Source: Amycolatopsis rifamycinica (GTDB lineage: Bacteria > Actinomycetota > Actinomycetes > Mycobacteriales > Pseudonocardiaceae). Taken from it: a stretch of DNA of 64,000 nucleotides. A program made the translations under genes and the position numbers. The stretch lies in contig NZ_JMQI01000050.1 in NCBI RefSeq assembly GCF_000695625.1, positions 62,001 to 126,000 on the forward strand. The letters run 5' to 3'. The notes beneath the pieces were generated by a model, which was given only the letters and a program-made list of their open reading frames with translations, ran no database searches and was not told where the DNA came from. Shown here piece after piece: positions 43,352 through 51,796 of the stretch; within the stretch, counting starts at the first letter, position 1; every line of letters starts with the position of its first letter.

Positions 43352-43884
43352 GGCTTCTTGCCCACCTTGGGGAAGTAGCCGCTCACCGAAGGCAGGTACA
43401 GCAGCACCACCGCGATCACGAACAGCAGCACCGCCGCCAGCGTCAGGTACGTCAGCACCGGCGCGAACGTGAAGATCAGCAGCAGCAACACGAACGGCAG
43501 CACGGTGAGCACCGTCCGGGCCGAGCGGGTGCCTTCGCGGGCCTTGTACGCGAACAGCAGGAACAGGAGGGTGAACACGATCGCCCCGGCCAGGAAGAAC
43601 CACAGCATCGCCGTGACGCCGTCCGTGATCATCTGCCGGGTGATCTTCGGGTCGGTGGTGCCCCGGACGAACTGGTCGATGACCGCGGACTTGCTGGCCA
43701 TCAGCTGGACGTACCCGAGGATCAGCAGCACCCCGCCGGCCAGCCACAGCCAGAACGACACGGCCACCGGGCGCGGCGGAGCCGCCTTGGGGGCCCGTTC
43801 GCCGGGGAGCACCGGGTCGGGCGAGCGGCCGCGCTTGCGCCGTTCGTCGTCGGTCAGACCCGAGAGGTCCTCTTTGTCTTCCAC
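43348..43884 (-). CDS. Four-helix membrane protein, unknown function
   Basis: This 178-residue protein has a charged N-terminal 40 residues and four hydrophobic helices, the last two adjacent (about 125-165). I do not recognise a family. It starts at a GTG 16 bp after hemB and is coupled to DUF3093, so it is part of the hemB operon. Similar membrane genes follow hemB in mycobacteria. Confidence 0.78.
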   Translation of the reverse strand: MEDKEDLSGLTDDERRKRGRSPDPVLPGERAPKAAPPRPVAVSFWLWLAGGVLLILGYVQLMASKSAVIDQFVRGTTDPKITRQMITDGVTAMLWFFLAGAIVFTLLFLLFAYKAREGTRSARTVLTVLPFVLLLLIFTFAPVLTYLTLAAVLLFVIAVVLLYLPSVSGYFPKVGKKP

Positions 43885-43900
43885 GCGTGGACTATAAGCC

Positions 43901-44872
43901 TCAGTCCAGCCAGGCAGCGGCTTCGGCGGCCCAGTAGGTGAGGATCATGTCGGCGCCCGCGCGGCGGATCGACGTCAGCACCTCGAGGACCGTCCGCTCG
44001 CGGTCGAGCCAGCCGTTCGCCGCGGCGGCCTCGACCATCGCGTACTCGCCCGAGATGTTGTACGCGGCCACCGGCACCGGGGAGATGTCCGCCGCCGCCT
44101 TGATGACGTCCAGGTAGGCCAGCGCGGGTTTGACCATGATCATGTCCGCGCCCTCGGCGAGGTCCAGCTCGATCTCGCGCAGCGCCTCGCGGCCGTTGCC
44201 CGGGTCCTGCTGGTAGGTCTTGCGGTCGCCTTTGAGCTGCGAATCGACGGCCTCGCGGAACGGTCCGTAGAACGCGCTGGCGTACTTCGCGGAGTACGCG
44301 AGGATCGCGGCCTCCTTGTGCCCGACCTCGTCGAGCGCCCGGCGGATGACGCCGATCTGGCCGTCCATCATCCCGCTCGGCCCGAGCACGTGCGCGCCGG
44401 CTTCGACCTGCGCGATGGCCATCTGCGCGTAGATCCGCAGGGTGGCGTCGTTGTCGACCGCGCCGTCGGCGTCGAGGACGCCGCAGTGACCGTGGTCGGT
44501 GAACTCGTCGAGGCAGGTGTCGGCCATCAGCACGGTGGCGTCCCCGAGCTCGTGGCGCAGGTCGCGCAGGGCGACGTTGAGGATGCCCTTTTCGTCGACG
44601 GCTCCGGAGCCCTCGGCGTCGCGCGTGGCCGGGATGCCGAACAGCATCAGCCCGCCGACCCCGGCGTTGACCGCGTCGACGGCGGCCTTCCGCAGCGTGT
44701 CACGGGTGTGCTGGACGACACCGGGCATGCTCGAGATCGGCCGCGGCGCGTCGATCCCTTCGGCGACGAACATCGGGAGGATCAGCTGGCGTGGCCGCAG
44801 CGTCGTTTCGCCCACCAGCCTGCGCATGGCCGGGGTGGTGCGAAGCCTGCGGGGACGATGCTCGGGGAACAC
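43901..44872 (-). CDS. hemB: Porphobilinogen synthase
   Basis: HemB joins two 5-aminolevulinate molecules into porphobilinogen. From the GTG at 44872 the protein is 323 residues (MFPEHRPRRLRTTPAMRRL). The two active-site lysines lie in AYSAKYASAFYGPF and DMIMVKPALAYLDVI. The metal segment reads ADTCLDEFTDHGHCG, with Asp in place of the second cysteine of zinc-type enzymes, which suggests a Mg-dependent form. A TTG three codons upstream is an alternative start. Confidence 0.96.
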   Translation of the reverse strand: MFPEHRPRRLRTTPAMRRLVGETTLRPRQLILPMFVAEGIDAPRPISSMPGVVQHTRDTLRKAAVDAVNAGVGGLMLFGIPATRDAEGSGAVDEKGILNVALRDLRHELGDATVLMADTCLDEFTDHGHCGVLDADGAVDNDATLRIYAQMAIAQVEAGAHVLGPSGMMDGQIGVIRRALDEVGHKEAAILAYSAKYASAFYGPFREAVDSQLKGDRKTYQQDPGNGREALREIELDLAEGADMIMVKPALAYLDVIKAAADISPVPVAAYNISGEYAMVEAAAANGWLDRERTVLEVLTSIRRAGADMILTYWAAEAAAWLD

Positions 44873-44916
44873 CCTTACCAAGTTACTCCGGCGGCTTTCG
44901 CCGGGGTTCCGCAAGG

Positions 44917-45747
44917 GTGCGCTTGACGCGGCTCCCGCGGGGACGCTTCGGTGCGGAGGTGTACGTCGAACGCCTGCCCGTGCCCGCGCTGGCCGGCCTC
45001 GTGCGGACGGTCTGGATCCAGCGCACCGGCGACGAGCCGTACGTCCAGCGGCACCTGCCCACCGGCGGCGCCGAGCTCCACTTCCCCCTCGGCGGCCGTC
45101 CCCGGCTGCTCGGCCCGCTCACCACCGCGCGGCTCGAGGTCATCCCGGCGCGCACGACCCTCGTCGGCGTGCGGTTCCGGCCCGGGGCCGCGCCGCCGCT
45201 CCCGGTGCCCCTCGGGGACCTGGTGGACCAGCACACGGATCTCGCGGACGACCGCCTGGCCGAAGCCGTGGCCACGGCCGGGTCTCCGGAGCGCGCGCTC
45301 GAAGTCGTCCAGGCCAGGCTGCCGGTGGAAGCGGCGGATCCGCTGGTGCGCGAGGCCGTCCGGCGGCTGATGCCGTGGCACCCGGTCGGCCTCGACACCC
45401 TGGCCGGGCACCTCGCGCTCTCCCCCAGCCAGCTGCGCCGACGGTGCCTGCGGGCGGTGGGCGTGAGTCCCAAGGTTCTCCAGCGGACGCTGCGGTTCCA
45501 GGGTTTCCTCGCGCTGGCCCAGGCGGGCGCGGTCAGCCCGGCCGGGCTCGCCGCCGACGCCGGGTACGCCGACCAGGCCCACCTCGGCCGCGAGTGCCTC
45601 CGCCTGACCGGGCTGACGCCGCGGGCGCTGCTCGGCGGCAGCGTCGAGGAGTGCGCCTGCGGCCACGACCACTCCGCGTCCTACCTGCCGTTCCTGCGCG
45701 ATTCGTTCAAGAAACGGCGACCGGACGTCCCTAGCCTGGCGCGATGA
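44917..45747 (+). CDS. AraC family transcriptional regulator
   Basis: The protein (276 residues from a GTG at 44917) has an N-terminal sensing domain (about 10-145, with LPTGGAELHFPLGG near residue 47) and a C-terminal AraC helix-turn-helix pair (about 165-250, with GLDTLAGHLALSPSQLRRR and AADAGYADQAHLGRE). The start is unsure; a GTG at 44959 is also possible and no ribosome site is strong. It overlaps the following epimerase by 4 bp and probably controls it. It is divergent from hemB. Confidence 0.85.
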   Translation: MRLTRLPRGRFGAEVYVERLPVPALAGLVRTVWIQRTGDEPYVQRHLPTGGAELHFPLGGRPRLLGPLTTARLEVIPARTTLVGVRFRPGAAPPLPVPLGDLVDQHTDLADDRLAEAVATAGSPERALEVVQARLPVEAADPLVREAVRRLMPWHPVGLDTLAGHLALSPSQLRRRCLRAVGVSPKVLQRTLRFQGFLALAQAGAVSPAGLAADAGYADQAHLGRECLRLTGLTPRALLGGSVEECACGHDHSASYLPFLRDSFKKRRPDVPSLAR

Positions 45748-46622
45748 TCCTCGTCACCGGCGGGCTCGGCATGATCGGCGCCCACACCGCCCGCGCGCTC
45801 CTCGACCTCGGCCACGACGTGGTCGTGACGTCCCACCGGCGCACCGAAGTCCCGTCTTTCCTGGCCGGCCGGGTCACGGTCGAGCAGCTCGACGTCACCG
45901 ACCGCGACGCGTTCCTGGCGCTCGGCTCGCGCCACGGGATCAGCGACATCGTGCACCTCGCGGGCAGCATCCCGGGCGGCGATCCGGTCGGGTTCTTCCG
46001 CACGGACACCTCCGGGCTGCTGAACGCGCTGGAGGCGGCCCGGACGTGGGGCGTCCGCCGGTTCGCGGTCGCGAGCAGCCTCGGCGTGTACATCGGCCGT
46101 CCCGAGGTCCCGTGGACCGAAGGCCTCGCCCTGCCCACGGCGGCCCTGCCGCACCTGATCATCGCCTACAAGAAGGCGGTCGAGCCGCTGACGACGCACA
46201 GCCTCGCCGGCAGCGGCGTCCAGCCGGTGGTGCTGCGAATCGGCACGATCTGGGGCCCGCTGGTCGACCCGGACTCCCCGTTCTGCCCCATCCCGTCGTT
46301 CGTCAACACGGCCGAGCCACCCCCGGACGTGCACGCGGACGACGGCGGCGACGTCTGTTACGCCCCGGACGCGGGCCGCGCGATCGCTCTCCTGACGACG
46401 GCGCCGGAGCTGCACCACGAGGTCTACAACGTGTCCAGCGGCCGCCCGTTCACGTACGGCGAGTTCGCTTCGGCGCTGGGCGTAACCCTCCAGCCAGGCG
46501 GCTCGAGCGGCCCGTACCTGGATATCTCCCGGCTTACCGAGGACACCGGGTTCGAGCCGCAGTTCGACGTCGCGGCGTCGGTGGCCGACTACCTGAAGTG
46601 GCGCGAGACCAACGCCCGCTGA
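45744..46622 (+). CDS. NAD(P)-dependent epimerase/dehydratase family protein
   Basis: This 292-residue extended short-chain dehydrogenase has the N-terminal NAD(P) motif VTGGLGMIGAHTARALLDLGH near residue 4, SIPGGDPVGFFRTD in the substrate region, and a YKK catalytic segment (IIAYKKAVEPL near residue 141). It is coupled to the AraC gene. The substrate is unknown. Confidence 0.88.
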   Translation: MILVTGGLGMIGAHTARALLDLGHDVVVTSHRRTEVPSFLAGRVTVEQLDVTDRDAFLALGSRHGISDIVHLAGSIPGGDPVGFFRTDTSGLLNALEAARTWGVRRFAVASSLGVYIGRPEVPWTEGLALPTAALPHLIIAYKKAVEPLTTHSLAGSGVQPVVLRIGTIWGPLVDPDSPFCPIPSFVNTAEPPPDVHADDGGDVCYAPDAGRAIALLTTAPELHHEVYNVSSGRPFTYGEFASALGVTLQPGGSSGPYLDISRLTEDTGFEPQFDVAASVADYLKWRETNAR

Positions 46623-46629
46623 AACGAGC

Positions 46630-46663
46630 GAAGGCCGCCCCGGCGAACCGGAGCGGCCTTCGT
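46630..46663. terminator. Bidirectional terminator between epimerase and hemD
   Basis: A 10-bp perfect stem (CGAAGGCCGC / GCGGCCTTCG) with a 14-base loop, itself holding CCGG pairs, fills the gap between convergent genes. It begins 8 bp past the epimerase stop and ends 12 bp from the hemD stop. There is no U-tract, as is common in actinobacterial terminators. Confidence 0.7.
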
Positions 46664-46674
46664 CGTGAAGAACC

Positions 46675-48207
46675 TCAGGAGCGGCGAGCCCGCTTCGCCT
46701 TCCGCGGCGGCGGCAGCGCACCCTCCGCGCGGAGCCGGGCAGCGTGCTCGGCGAGCGCGTCCACCAGGTGCGGCACGTCCGCCTTCTCCGGCTGGACGTC
46801 GACCCGCAGCCCGAACTCCACCGCGGTCTCGGCGGTCTTCGGGCCGATGCACGCGACCAGCGTGCGGGTGTGCGGCTTGCCGGCGATGCCGACCAGGTTC
46901 CGCACGGTCGAAGACGAGGTGAAGCAGACCGCGTCGAACCCGCCGGTCTTGATCATCTCGCGGGTCTCGGCGGGCGGCGGCGCCGCCCGGACGGTCCGGT
47001 AGGCCGTCACGTCGTCGATCTCCCAGCCGCGCTCGCGCAGGCCGGCCGACAGCGTCTCGGTGGCGATGTCCGCCCGCGGCAGCAGCACGCGGTCGACCGG
47101 GTCGAGCACGTCGTCGTACGGCGGGAACTCGGCCAGCAGCCCTTCCGAGGACTGCTCACCCGAGGGGATCAGCTCCGGGATGATGCCGAACGAACGCACC
47201 TTCGCCGCGGTCGATTCGCCGACGCAGGCGATCTTCACGCCGGAGAACGCCCGAGCGTCGAGCCCGAACTCCTCGAACTTCTCCCACACCGCGCGGACCG
47301 CGTTGGTGGAGGTGAAGACGATCCACTGGTAGCGGCCGTCGACCAGGCCCTTGACCGAGCGCTCCATCTGCGCCGGGCTGCGGGGCGGCTCGACCGAGAT
47401 GGTCGGCACCTCGTGCGACGTCGCGCCGTGGCCGCGCAGGCGCTCGGCCATCTCGCCCGCCTGCTCCTTGGTGCGCGGCACCAGGACCTTCCAGCCGTAC
47501 AGCGCCCGCGACTCCCACCACGACAGCTTCGAGCGCTGCCCGGCGGCCTGGCCGATCGTGACGATCAGCGGCCCGACGAGCTCGCCGGCGTCGTTGGCCA
47601 GCTTCTCGAGCGTGGTGTCGAGGGTGCGCTGGGTGTTGATGGTGCCGTTCGCGGTGACCGCGACCGGGGTGGCCGCCGGCACGCCGTTGCCGGTCAGCGC
47701 CGAAGCGGCCTCGGCCAGGTGCGCCGACGTCGCGTGCAGCACCAGCGGGCCGGGCGCGGCGGCCAGCGCCGCCCAGTCGACGTCGCCGCGGACGTCGACC
47801 TCGGTGTGCGTGCCGCCCAGCGCGACGCCCGCGTACGCCGGGACGGCCGCGGCCGGGGAGACACCCGGGATGACGTCGAACACGGCGCTCGTGCGCGCGA
47901 CCGCCTGGACCTCGGCCACCACGGCCGGGGTGGTCAGCGGGTCGCCCGCGACCAGGCGCAGCACCAGCCGGCCGGCCTTGGCCTCGGTGGTCAGGTCCTT
48001 GGCGACCTCGGCGGCCTCGCCGACGGCGGGCCGGACCTCGGCGCCCTCGGCGGCCATGGCCAGGACGGTCTGCGGCACGTCGGGGTCGGTCACCACGACC
48101 TCGGCCTTGGCGAGCAGTTCCTGGGCACGGACCGTGAGCAGGCCGGCGTCGCCGGGGCCGGAGCCCACGAACGCTACGCGCCCTGTGGTCTTTCGCGCGG
48201 GGGTCAT
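46675..48207 (-). CDS. hemD: Uroporphyrinogen-III methyltransferase/synthase fusion
   Basis: The 510-residue protein joins an N-terminal tetrapyrrole methylase domain (about 8-245, GSGPGDAGLLTVRAQELL near residue 16, and GDPLTTPAVVAEV near residue 88) to a C-terminal HemD synthase domain (about 255-490, with VLVPRTKEQAGEMAERL and IVFTSTNAVRAVWEKFEE). HemD makes the cyclic uroporphyrinogen III. The methylase half matches the usual SUMT motifs less well than CobA proteins and may be weakly active. It follows hemC after an 82-bp gap containing a hairpin. Confidence 0.95.
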   Translation of the reverse strand: MTPARKTTGRVAFVGSGPGDAGLLTVRAQELLAKAEVVVTDPDVPQTVLAMAAEGAEVRPAVGEAAEVAKDLTTEAKAGRLVLRLVAGDPLTTPAVVAEVQAVARTSAVFDVIPGVSPAAAVPAYAGVALGGTHTEVDVRGDVDWAALAAAPGPLVLHATSAHLAEAASALTGNGVPAATPVAVTANGTINTQRTLDTTLEKLANDAGELVGPLIVTIGQAAGQRSKLSWWESRALYGWKVLVPRTKEQAGEMAERLRGHGATSHEVPTISVEPPRSPAQMERSVKGLVDGRYQWIVFTSTNAVRAVWEKFEEFGLDARAFSGVKIACVGESTAAKVRSFGIIPELIPSGEQSSEGLLAEFPPYDDVLDPVDRVLLPRADIATETLSAGLRERGWEIDDVTAYRTVRAAPPPAETREMIKTGGFDAVCFTSSSTVRNLVGIAGKPHTRTLVACIGPKTAETAVEFGLRVDVQPEKADVPHLVDALAEHAARLRAEGALPPPRKAKRARRS

Positions 48208-48273
48208 CTGTGCGTTTCTCCTCTTGCGGCGGCCGTGCCCGATCGCCAGGCCGCAGGTCTCCTACGTTCTGAA

Positions 48274-48291
48274 AGCGCTCGCGAGAGCGCT
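48274..48291 (-). other. Inverted repeat at the hemC stop codon
   Basis: A 7-bp stem (AGCGCTC / GAGCGCT) with a 4-base loop overlaps the first two bases of the hemC stop. It could modulate the ratio of hemC to hemD, as an attenuating or stabilising stem between the two cistrons. Confidence 0.4.
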
Positions 48292-49237
48292 ACTGAGCGG
48301 GACCGGAGAGTGCTCCGGCGCCCAGGTCCAGCAGCTCGGCGGCCAGGTCCTTGCCCAGCTGGGCGGCCTGGTCCTTGTCGGCCAGCGCGGAGGCCCGGAC
48401 CATGTCCACCGCGCCGTTCCCGTCTTCCGCGGCGGCGGTGCCACGCAGCGAGATCCGTTCCACGACCTTGCCCTCGGCGTCGAGATCTTCGACGATCTCG
48501 GCGAGCGCGCCCACCGGCGCGCTGCACCCCGCCTCGAGCGCGGCCAGCAGGGCCCGCTCGGCCGTCACCGCGGCCCGCGTGCCCTCGTCGTCCAAAGTGG
48601 ACCGGAGCAGCTGCTCGAGGTCCACGTCTCCCGTCCGGCACTCCACCGCCAGCGCGCCCTGCGCGGGCGCCGGCAGCATCTGGATCGGGTCGAGGGTCTC
48701 GGTGATCGCCTCGGCCCGGCCGATCCTGGCCAGTCCGGCACGCGCGAGCACCACGGCATCGAGCTCGCCGTCGGACACCTTGCGCATGCGGGTGTCGATA
48801 TTGCCGCGAATCGGCACGATTTCCAAACCGAGACCCAGCGCGCGCAGCTGCGCGGTGCGCCGCGGGGAGCCCGTGCCCACCTTCGCGCCCGGCAGCAGCT
48901 CGCCGAGCGTCAGCCCGTCGCGCGCGACCAGGGCGTCCCGCGGGTCCTCGCGCGGCGGCACGGCGGCCAGCGTGATGCCCGGTTCGGGGGCGGTCGGCAG
49001 GTCCTTGTAGGAGTGGACGATGACGTCGACCTCGTTGCCCAGCAACGCTTCCCGCAGCGCCGACGTGAAGACGCCGACCCCGATCGTGGGAATCGGCGCG
49101 GAGGACTGGTCACCGGGCGTGGTCACCTGGACGATCTCGACCTCGGCGCCGGTGGCGCGCAGGGCGTCGGCGACGGTCCCGGTCTGGGCGAGCGCGAGCT
49201 TCGAACCGCGCGTGCCCATGCGAATGACTCTGGTCAC
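48290..49237 (-). CDS. hemC: Hydroxymethylbilane synthase
   Basis: HemC polymerises four porphobilinogens into hydroxymethylbilane. The 315-residue protein has the start MTRVIRMGTRGSKLALAQT, the loop VHSYKDLPT near residue 73, RRTAQLRALGLGLEIVPIRGN near residue 126 in parts, and the dipyrromethane-cofactor cysteine in ALEAGCSAPVGA near residue 236. The GTG start lies 2 bp after the hemA stop. Confidence 0.97.
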   Translation of the reverse strand: MTRVIRMGTRGSKLALAQTGTVADALRATGAEVEIVQVTTPGDQSSAPIPTIGVGVFTSALREALLGNEVDVIVHSYKDLPTAPEPGITLAAVPPREDPRDALVARDGLTLGELLPGAKVGTGSPRRTAQLRALGLGLEIVPIRGNIDTRMRKVSDGELDAVVLARAGLARIGRAEAITETLDPIQMLPAPAQGALAVECRTGDVDLEQLLRSTLDDEGTRAAVTAERALLAALEAGCSAPVGALAEIVEDLDAEGKVVERISLRGTAAAEDGNGAVDMVRASALADKDQAAQLGKDLAAELLDLGAGALSGPAQ

Positions 49238-49239
49238 TG

Positions 49240-50547
49240 CTACTTCTTCTCTGGTGGGGGCTTCGGGCTCGCCACCGCGGCGGGCGCCTGCGGGTCGAGG
49301 CAGAACAGTTCTCGCAACGCGTTCGCGTAGTCGGTTTCGGCCGTCTCGGCGGCCAGCTGCTTGACCCGCACCGTCGGCGCGTGCAGCAGCTTGTCGACCA
49401 CCCGGCGGACCGTGCGGCCGACCTCTTCGCGCACCGCGCTGTCCAGCTCCGGCAACCGGTTGTCCAACCGCAGGAGCTCGGCGTCGACGACCTCGGCCGC
49501 GCGGCGGCGCAGCGCGGTCACCGTCGGCGTCACCTCGGCGCTGCGCTGCCCGGCGAGGTAGTCGCGCACCTCGTCGAGGACGATCCCGGTCGCCTTGGCG
49601 GTCTGGCGCTCGGTGGTCGGGGTCCCGGCTTCGCGCATCCGGCGCTGGATGGTGGCCAGGTCGACCACCCGGACGCCGGCCAGCTCGCCGACCGCGGGGT
49701 CGACGTCGCGGGGCAGGCCCAGGTCGCAGACGACGAGGTCCCGGCCGCCGCGCGGCAGCACGTGCTCCGGGCCGAAGACGGCGTCCTGCGCGCCGGTGCA
49801 GCAGATCACGACGTCGGCGTCGCGGACCGTGTCGGCGACGAGGGACAGCGGGACCGCGCGGGCCGGCACGCCCTGCTCGGTGACGTTCGCGGCGAGCCGG
49901 CGCGCGCGGGCGTCGGTGCGGTTGGCCACGGTGATCTCGCCGATCCCGGCCTTGCGCAGCTGCGACGCGCTCAGCGCGCCCATCGAGCCGGCCCCGACGA
50001 TGACGGCGTGCTTGCCGGCGACGTCCCCGGCCGCGGCGAGCGCTTCGGACACGACCGACGCGCCGAGCTGGTCGAGCCCGGTCTCGCTGTGCACGCGCTT
50101 GCCGACGCGCAGCGTGGTCTGGATCAGCTCGTGCAGCGTGCGGCCGACGGTGCCGGCCTCGCGCGCGGTGGCGTAGGCGGAGCGGATCTGGCCGAGGATC
50201 TGCGTCTCGCCGACGACCATCGAGTCCAGGCCGGAGGTGACGGAGAACAGGTGCTCGACGGCGGCGCCGGCGTAGTGGACGTACAGGCTGTCGTAGAGCT
50301 CGGCGGGGGTCATCCCGGCCTGCCGGGCGAGCACCTCGGAGACGTCGTTCAGGCCGCCGTGGAAGGTCTCGACGACCGCGTAGACCTCGATCCGGTTGCA
50401 GGTCGAGACGAGCATGACCTCACTGACGTGCTCGGCCTGCTGCAGTTCGTCGAGGACCTTGCCGATTTCGGGCGCGGGGATCGCGACGCGCTCGAGCGTG
50501 CTCAGCTCCGCACTCCGATGCGAAAGCCCGACCGCCAAGACGCTCAT
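49240..50547 (-). CDS. hemA: Glutamyl-tRNA reductase
   Basis: HemA reduces glutamyl-tRNA to glutamate semialdehyde, the first committed haem step in this C5 pathway. The 435-residue protein has the catalytic cysteine in LVSTCNRIEVYAVVE near residue 47, GETQILGQIRSAYATA near residue 112, the NADPH motif HAVIVGAGSMGALSA near residue 180, and a C-terminal dimerisation helix region. Its ATG overlaps the rex stop by 4 bp, so Rex probably controls it. Confidence 0.97.
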   Translation of the reverse strand: MSVLAVGLSHRSAELSTLERVAIPAPEIGKVLDELQQAEHVSEVMLVSTCNRIEVYAVVETFHGGLNDVSEVLARQAGMTPAELYDSLYVHYAGAAVEHLFSVTSGLDSMVVGETQILGQIRSAYATAREAGTVGRTLHELIQTTLRVGKRVHSETGLDQLGASVVSEALAAAGDVAGKHAVIVGAGSMGALSASQLRKAGIGEITVANRTDARARRLAANVTEQGVPARAVPLSLVADTVRDADVVICCTGAQDAVFGPEHVLPRGGRDLVVCDLGLPRDVDPAVGELAGVRVVDLATIQRRMREAGTPTTERQTAKATGIVLDEVRDYLAGQRSAEVTPTVTALRRRAAEVVDAELLRLDNRLPELDSAVREEVGRTVRRVVDKLLHAPTVRVKQLAAETAETDYANALRELFCLDPQAPAAVASPKPPPEKK

Positions 50548-51455
50548 GAGCGCACCACCATTTCCCGTCCGCCGTCCGGACCCGCGCCGTTCCGCCTGCC
50601 GTTCCCATTTTCGGACGGGAGCACCGGGCCGGGTAATCCGGAATTGCCCTGATTACCGGCGGCGTCGTCCGCACGGCGGGCCACATGGAACGAGAGTATC
50701 TGCAGCTCGACGGCCAAATCCACCTTGCGGACCTCGATGTGAGCAGGAACCTGCAGCACGACCGGAGCGAAGTTGAGGATGCACTGGACACCGCCCGCGA
50801 CCAACCGGTCACAGACCGATTGCGCCGCGGTGGGCGGGGTGGCGATCACGCCGATGGAGATGCCGCGCTCGGCGCAGATCCGCGGGATGTCGTCCATGTG
50901 CGAGACGGGGAGGCCGCCGACCGGCACGCCGATCAGGTCCGGGTCCAGGTCGAACAGCGCTTCGACCGGGAAACCGCGCCCCGGGAAGCCGCCGTAGTTG
51001 GCCAGCGCGTGGCCCAGGTTGCCGATCCCGACCACGGCGACCTTGTGCTGGCGGGTCAGGCCGAGGATGCGCTCGATCTGGCTGACCAGGACGCCGACTT
51101 CGTAGCCGACGCCGCGGGTGCCGTAGGAACCCAGGTAGGAGAGGTCTTTGCGCAATTTCGCGGAATTGACGCCCGCGGCCTGCGACAGCTCTTCGCTCGA
51201 AACGGTCGTCGCGCCCTGTTCGGACATACCGGACAGCACCCGGAGATAGACGGCGAGCCGGGCGACGGCGGCTTCGGGGATGGATTTCGCCCGGACGGCC
51301 TCGGGGGCATCCCCGTTGCGGCCCGGCTCACCGGCCGGCACCGCGGGTATTTCGGCGGTCGGGGCGTTGTCGGCGTCGAGACCGGCCGGACGGCGGGGCC
51401 GCCGGGGCGCCCGGCCCGGGGAGTCCGCCGCGTCGCGCCTCCCCCGCTGTGTCAC
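50544..51455 (-). CDS. rex: Redox-sensing transcriptional repressor Rex
   Basis: Rex binds DNA when NAD+ is high and releases it when NADH rises. The protein has a disordered N-terminus, a winged helix (about residues 60-130 in the long form, with GVNSAKLRKDLSYLGSYGTRG) and a Rossmann domain with VAVVGIGNLGHALANYGGF and a C-terminal swapped helix. I place the start at GTG 51455 (303 residues) because AGGAGA lies 12-17 bases upstream; an ATG at 51503 with no ribosome site would give 319 residues. It heads rex-hemA-hemC-hemD, the same order as Streptomyces. Confidence 0.95.
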   Translation of the reverse strand: MTQRGRRDAADSPGRAPRRPRRPAGLDADNAPTAEIPAVPAGEPGRNGDAPEAVRAKSIPEAAVARLAVYLRVLSGMSEQGATTVSSEELSQAAGVNSAKLRKDLSYLGSYGTRGVGYEVGVLVSQIERILGLTRQHKVAVVGIGNLGHALANYGGFPGRGFPVEALFDLDPDLIGVPVGGLPVSHMDDIPRICAERGISIGVIATPPTAAQSVCDRLVAGGVQCILNFAPVVLQVPAHIEVRKVDLAVELQILSFHVARRADDAAGNQGNSGLPGPVLPSENGNGRRNGAGPDGGREMVVRS

Positions 51456-51796
51456 CACGCCGTCGTCTCCTGCCCGCTGTGCACGTCTGGCGGCCATCGC
51501 CATTCGGAACTGTGTCTTGACCCAGGACCCGGAGTCCGGTTCGATACCGGCCGCTCCGGGCGATGGCCCTACGGTAGACCACTTGTGAACGCACGCACAA
51601 AGTCACTGGTCGGAGGCGGTTCCGGCGCCGCACGCGCGGGGCCGCGATCACGACACGGCGTCAGAATCCTTGTCCGCCAGGCACTTCCGCGTTCACCGCG
51701 GCCGGACGGTGCTTCGCCGGTGATCGGCGGCGGCCGCACGGCGCGGCGAACGGACGGTCCCGCGCGGCGAGTGGCAACCCCCGATCGGTCGCGCGC
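51456..51796. other. rex upstream region
   Basis: This 341-bp spacer between rex and the downstream-convergent side of the oxidoreductase gene holds the rex promoter and its operator (51571-51600). From about 51610 to 51796 I see only GC-rich sequence with weak GCCGGTGATCGGCGGC symmetry, which may be the oxidoreductase 3' hairpin. No small gene is convincing. Confidence 0.5.
51571..51600 (-). promoter_or_regulatory. rex promoter with overlapping Rex operator
   Basis: On the minus strand a -35 TTGTGC (51600-51595) is separated by 18 bp from a -10 TACCGT (51576-51571). The operator TTGTGAACGCACGCACAA (51583-51600, plus-strand reading) covers the -35 and most of the spacer, so bound Rex would block polymerase. 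One half site is exact and the other matches four of six positions. This supports autoregulation as known in Streptomyces. Confidence 0.75.

Noticed and set aside
46675..48207. Frameshifted fusion of cobA and hemD
   Set aside because: The fusion is a normal, full-length two-domain protein in actinobacteria and the frame is continuous.
48274..48291. Strong terminator between hemC and hemD
   Set aside because: The stem is short and overlaps the hemC stop, and hemD has no promoter of its own that I can see, so read-through is needed.
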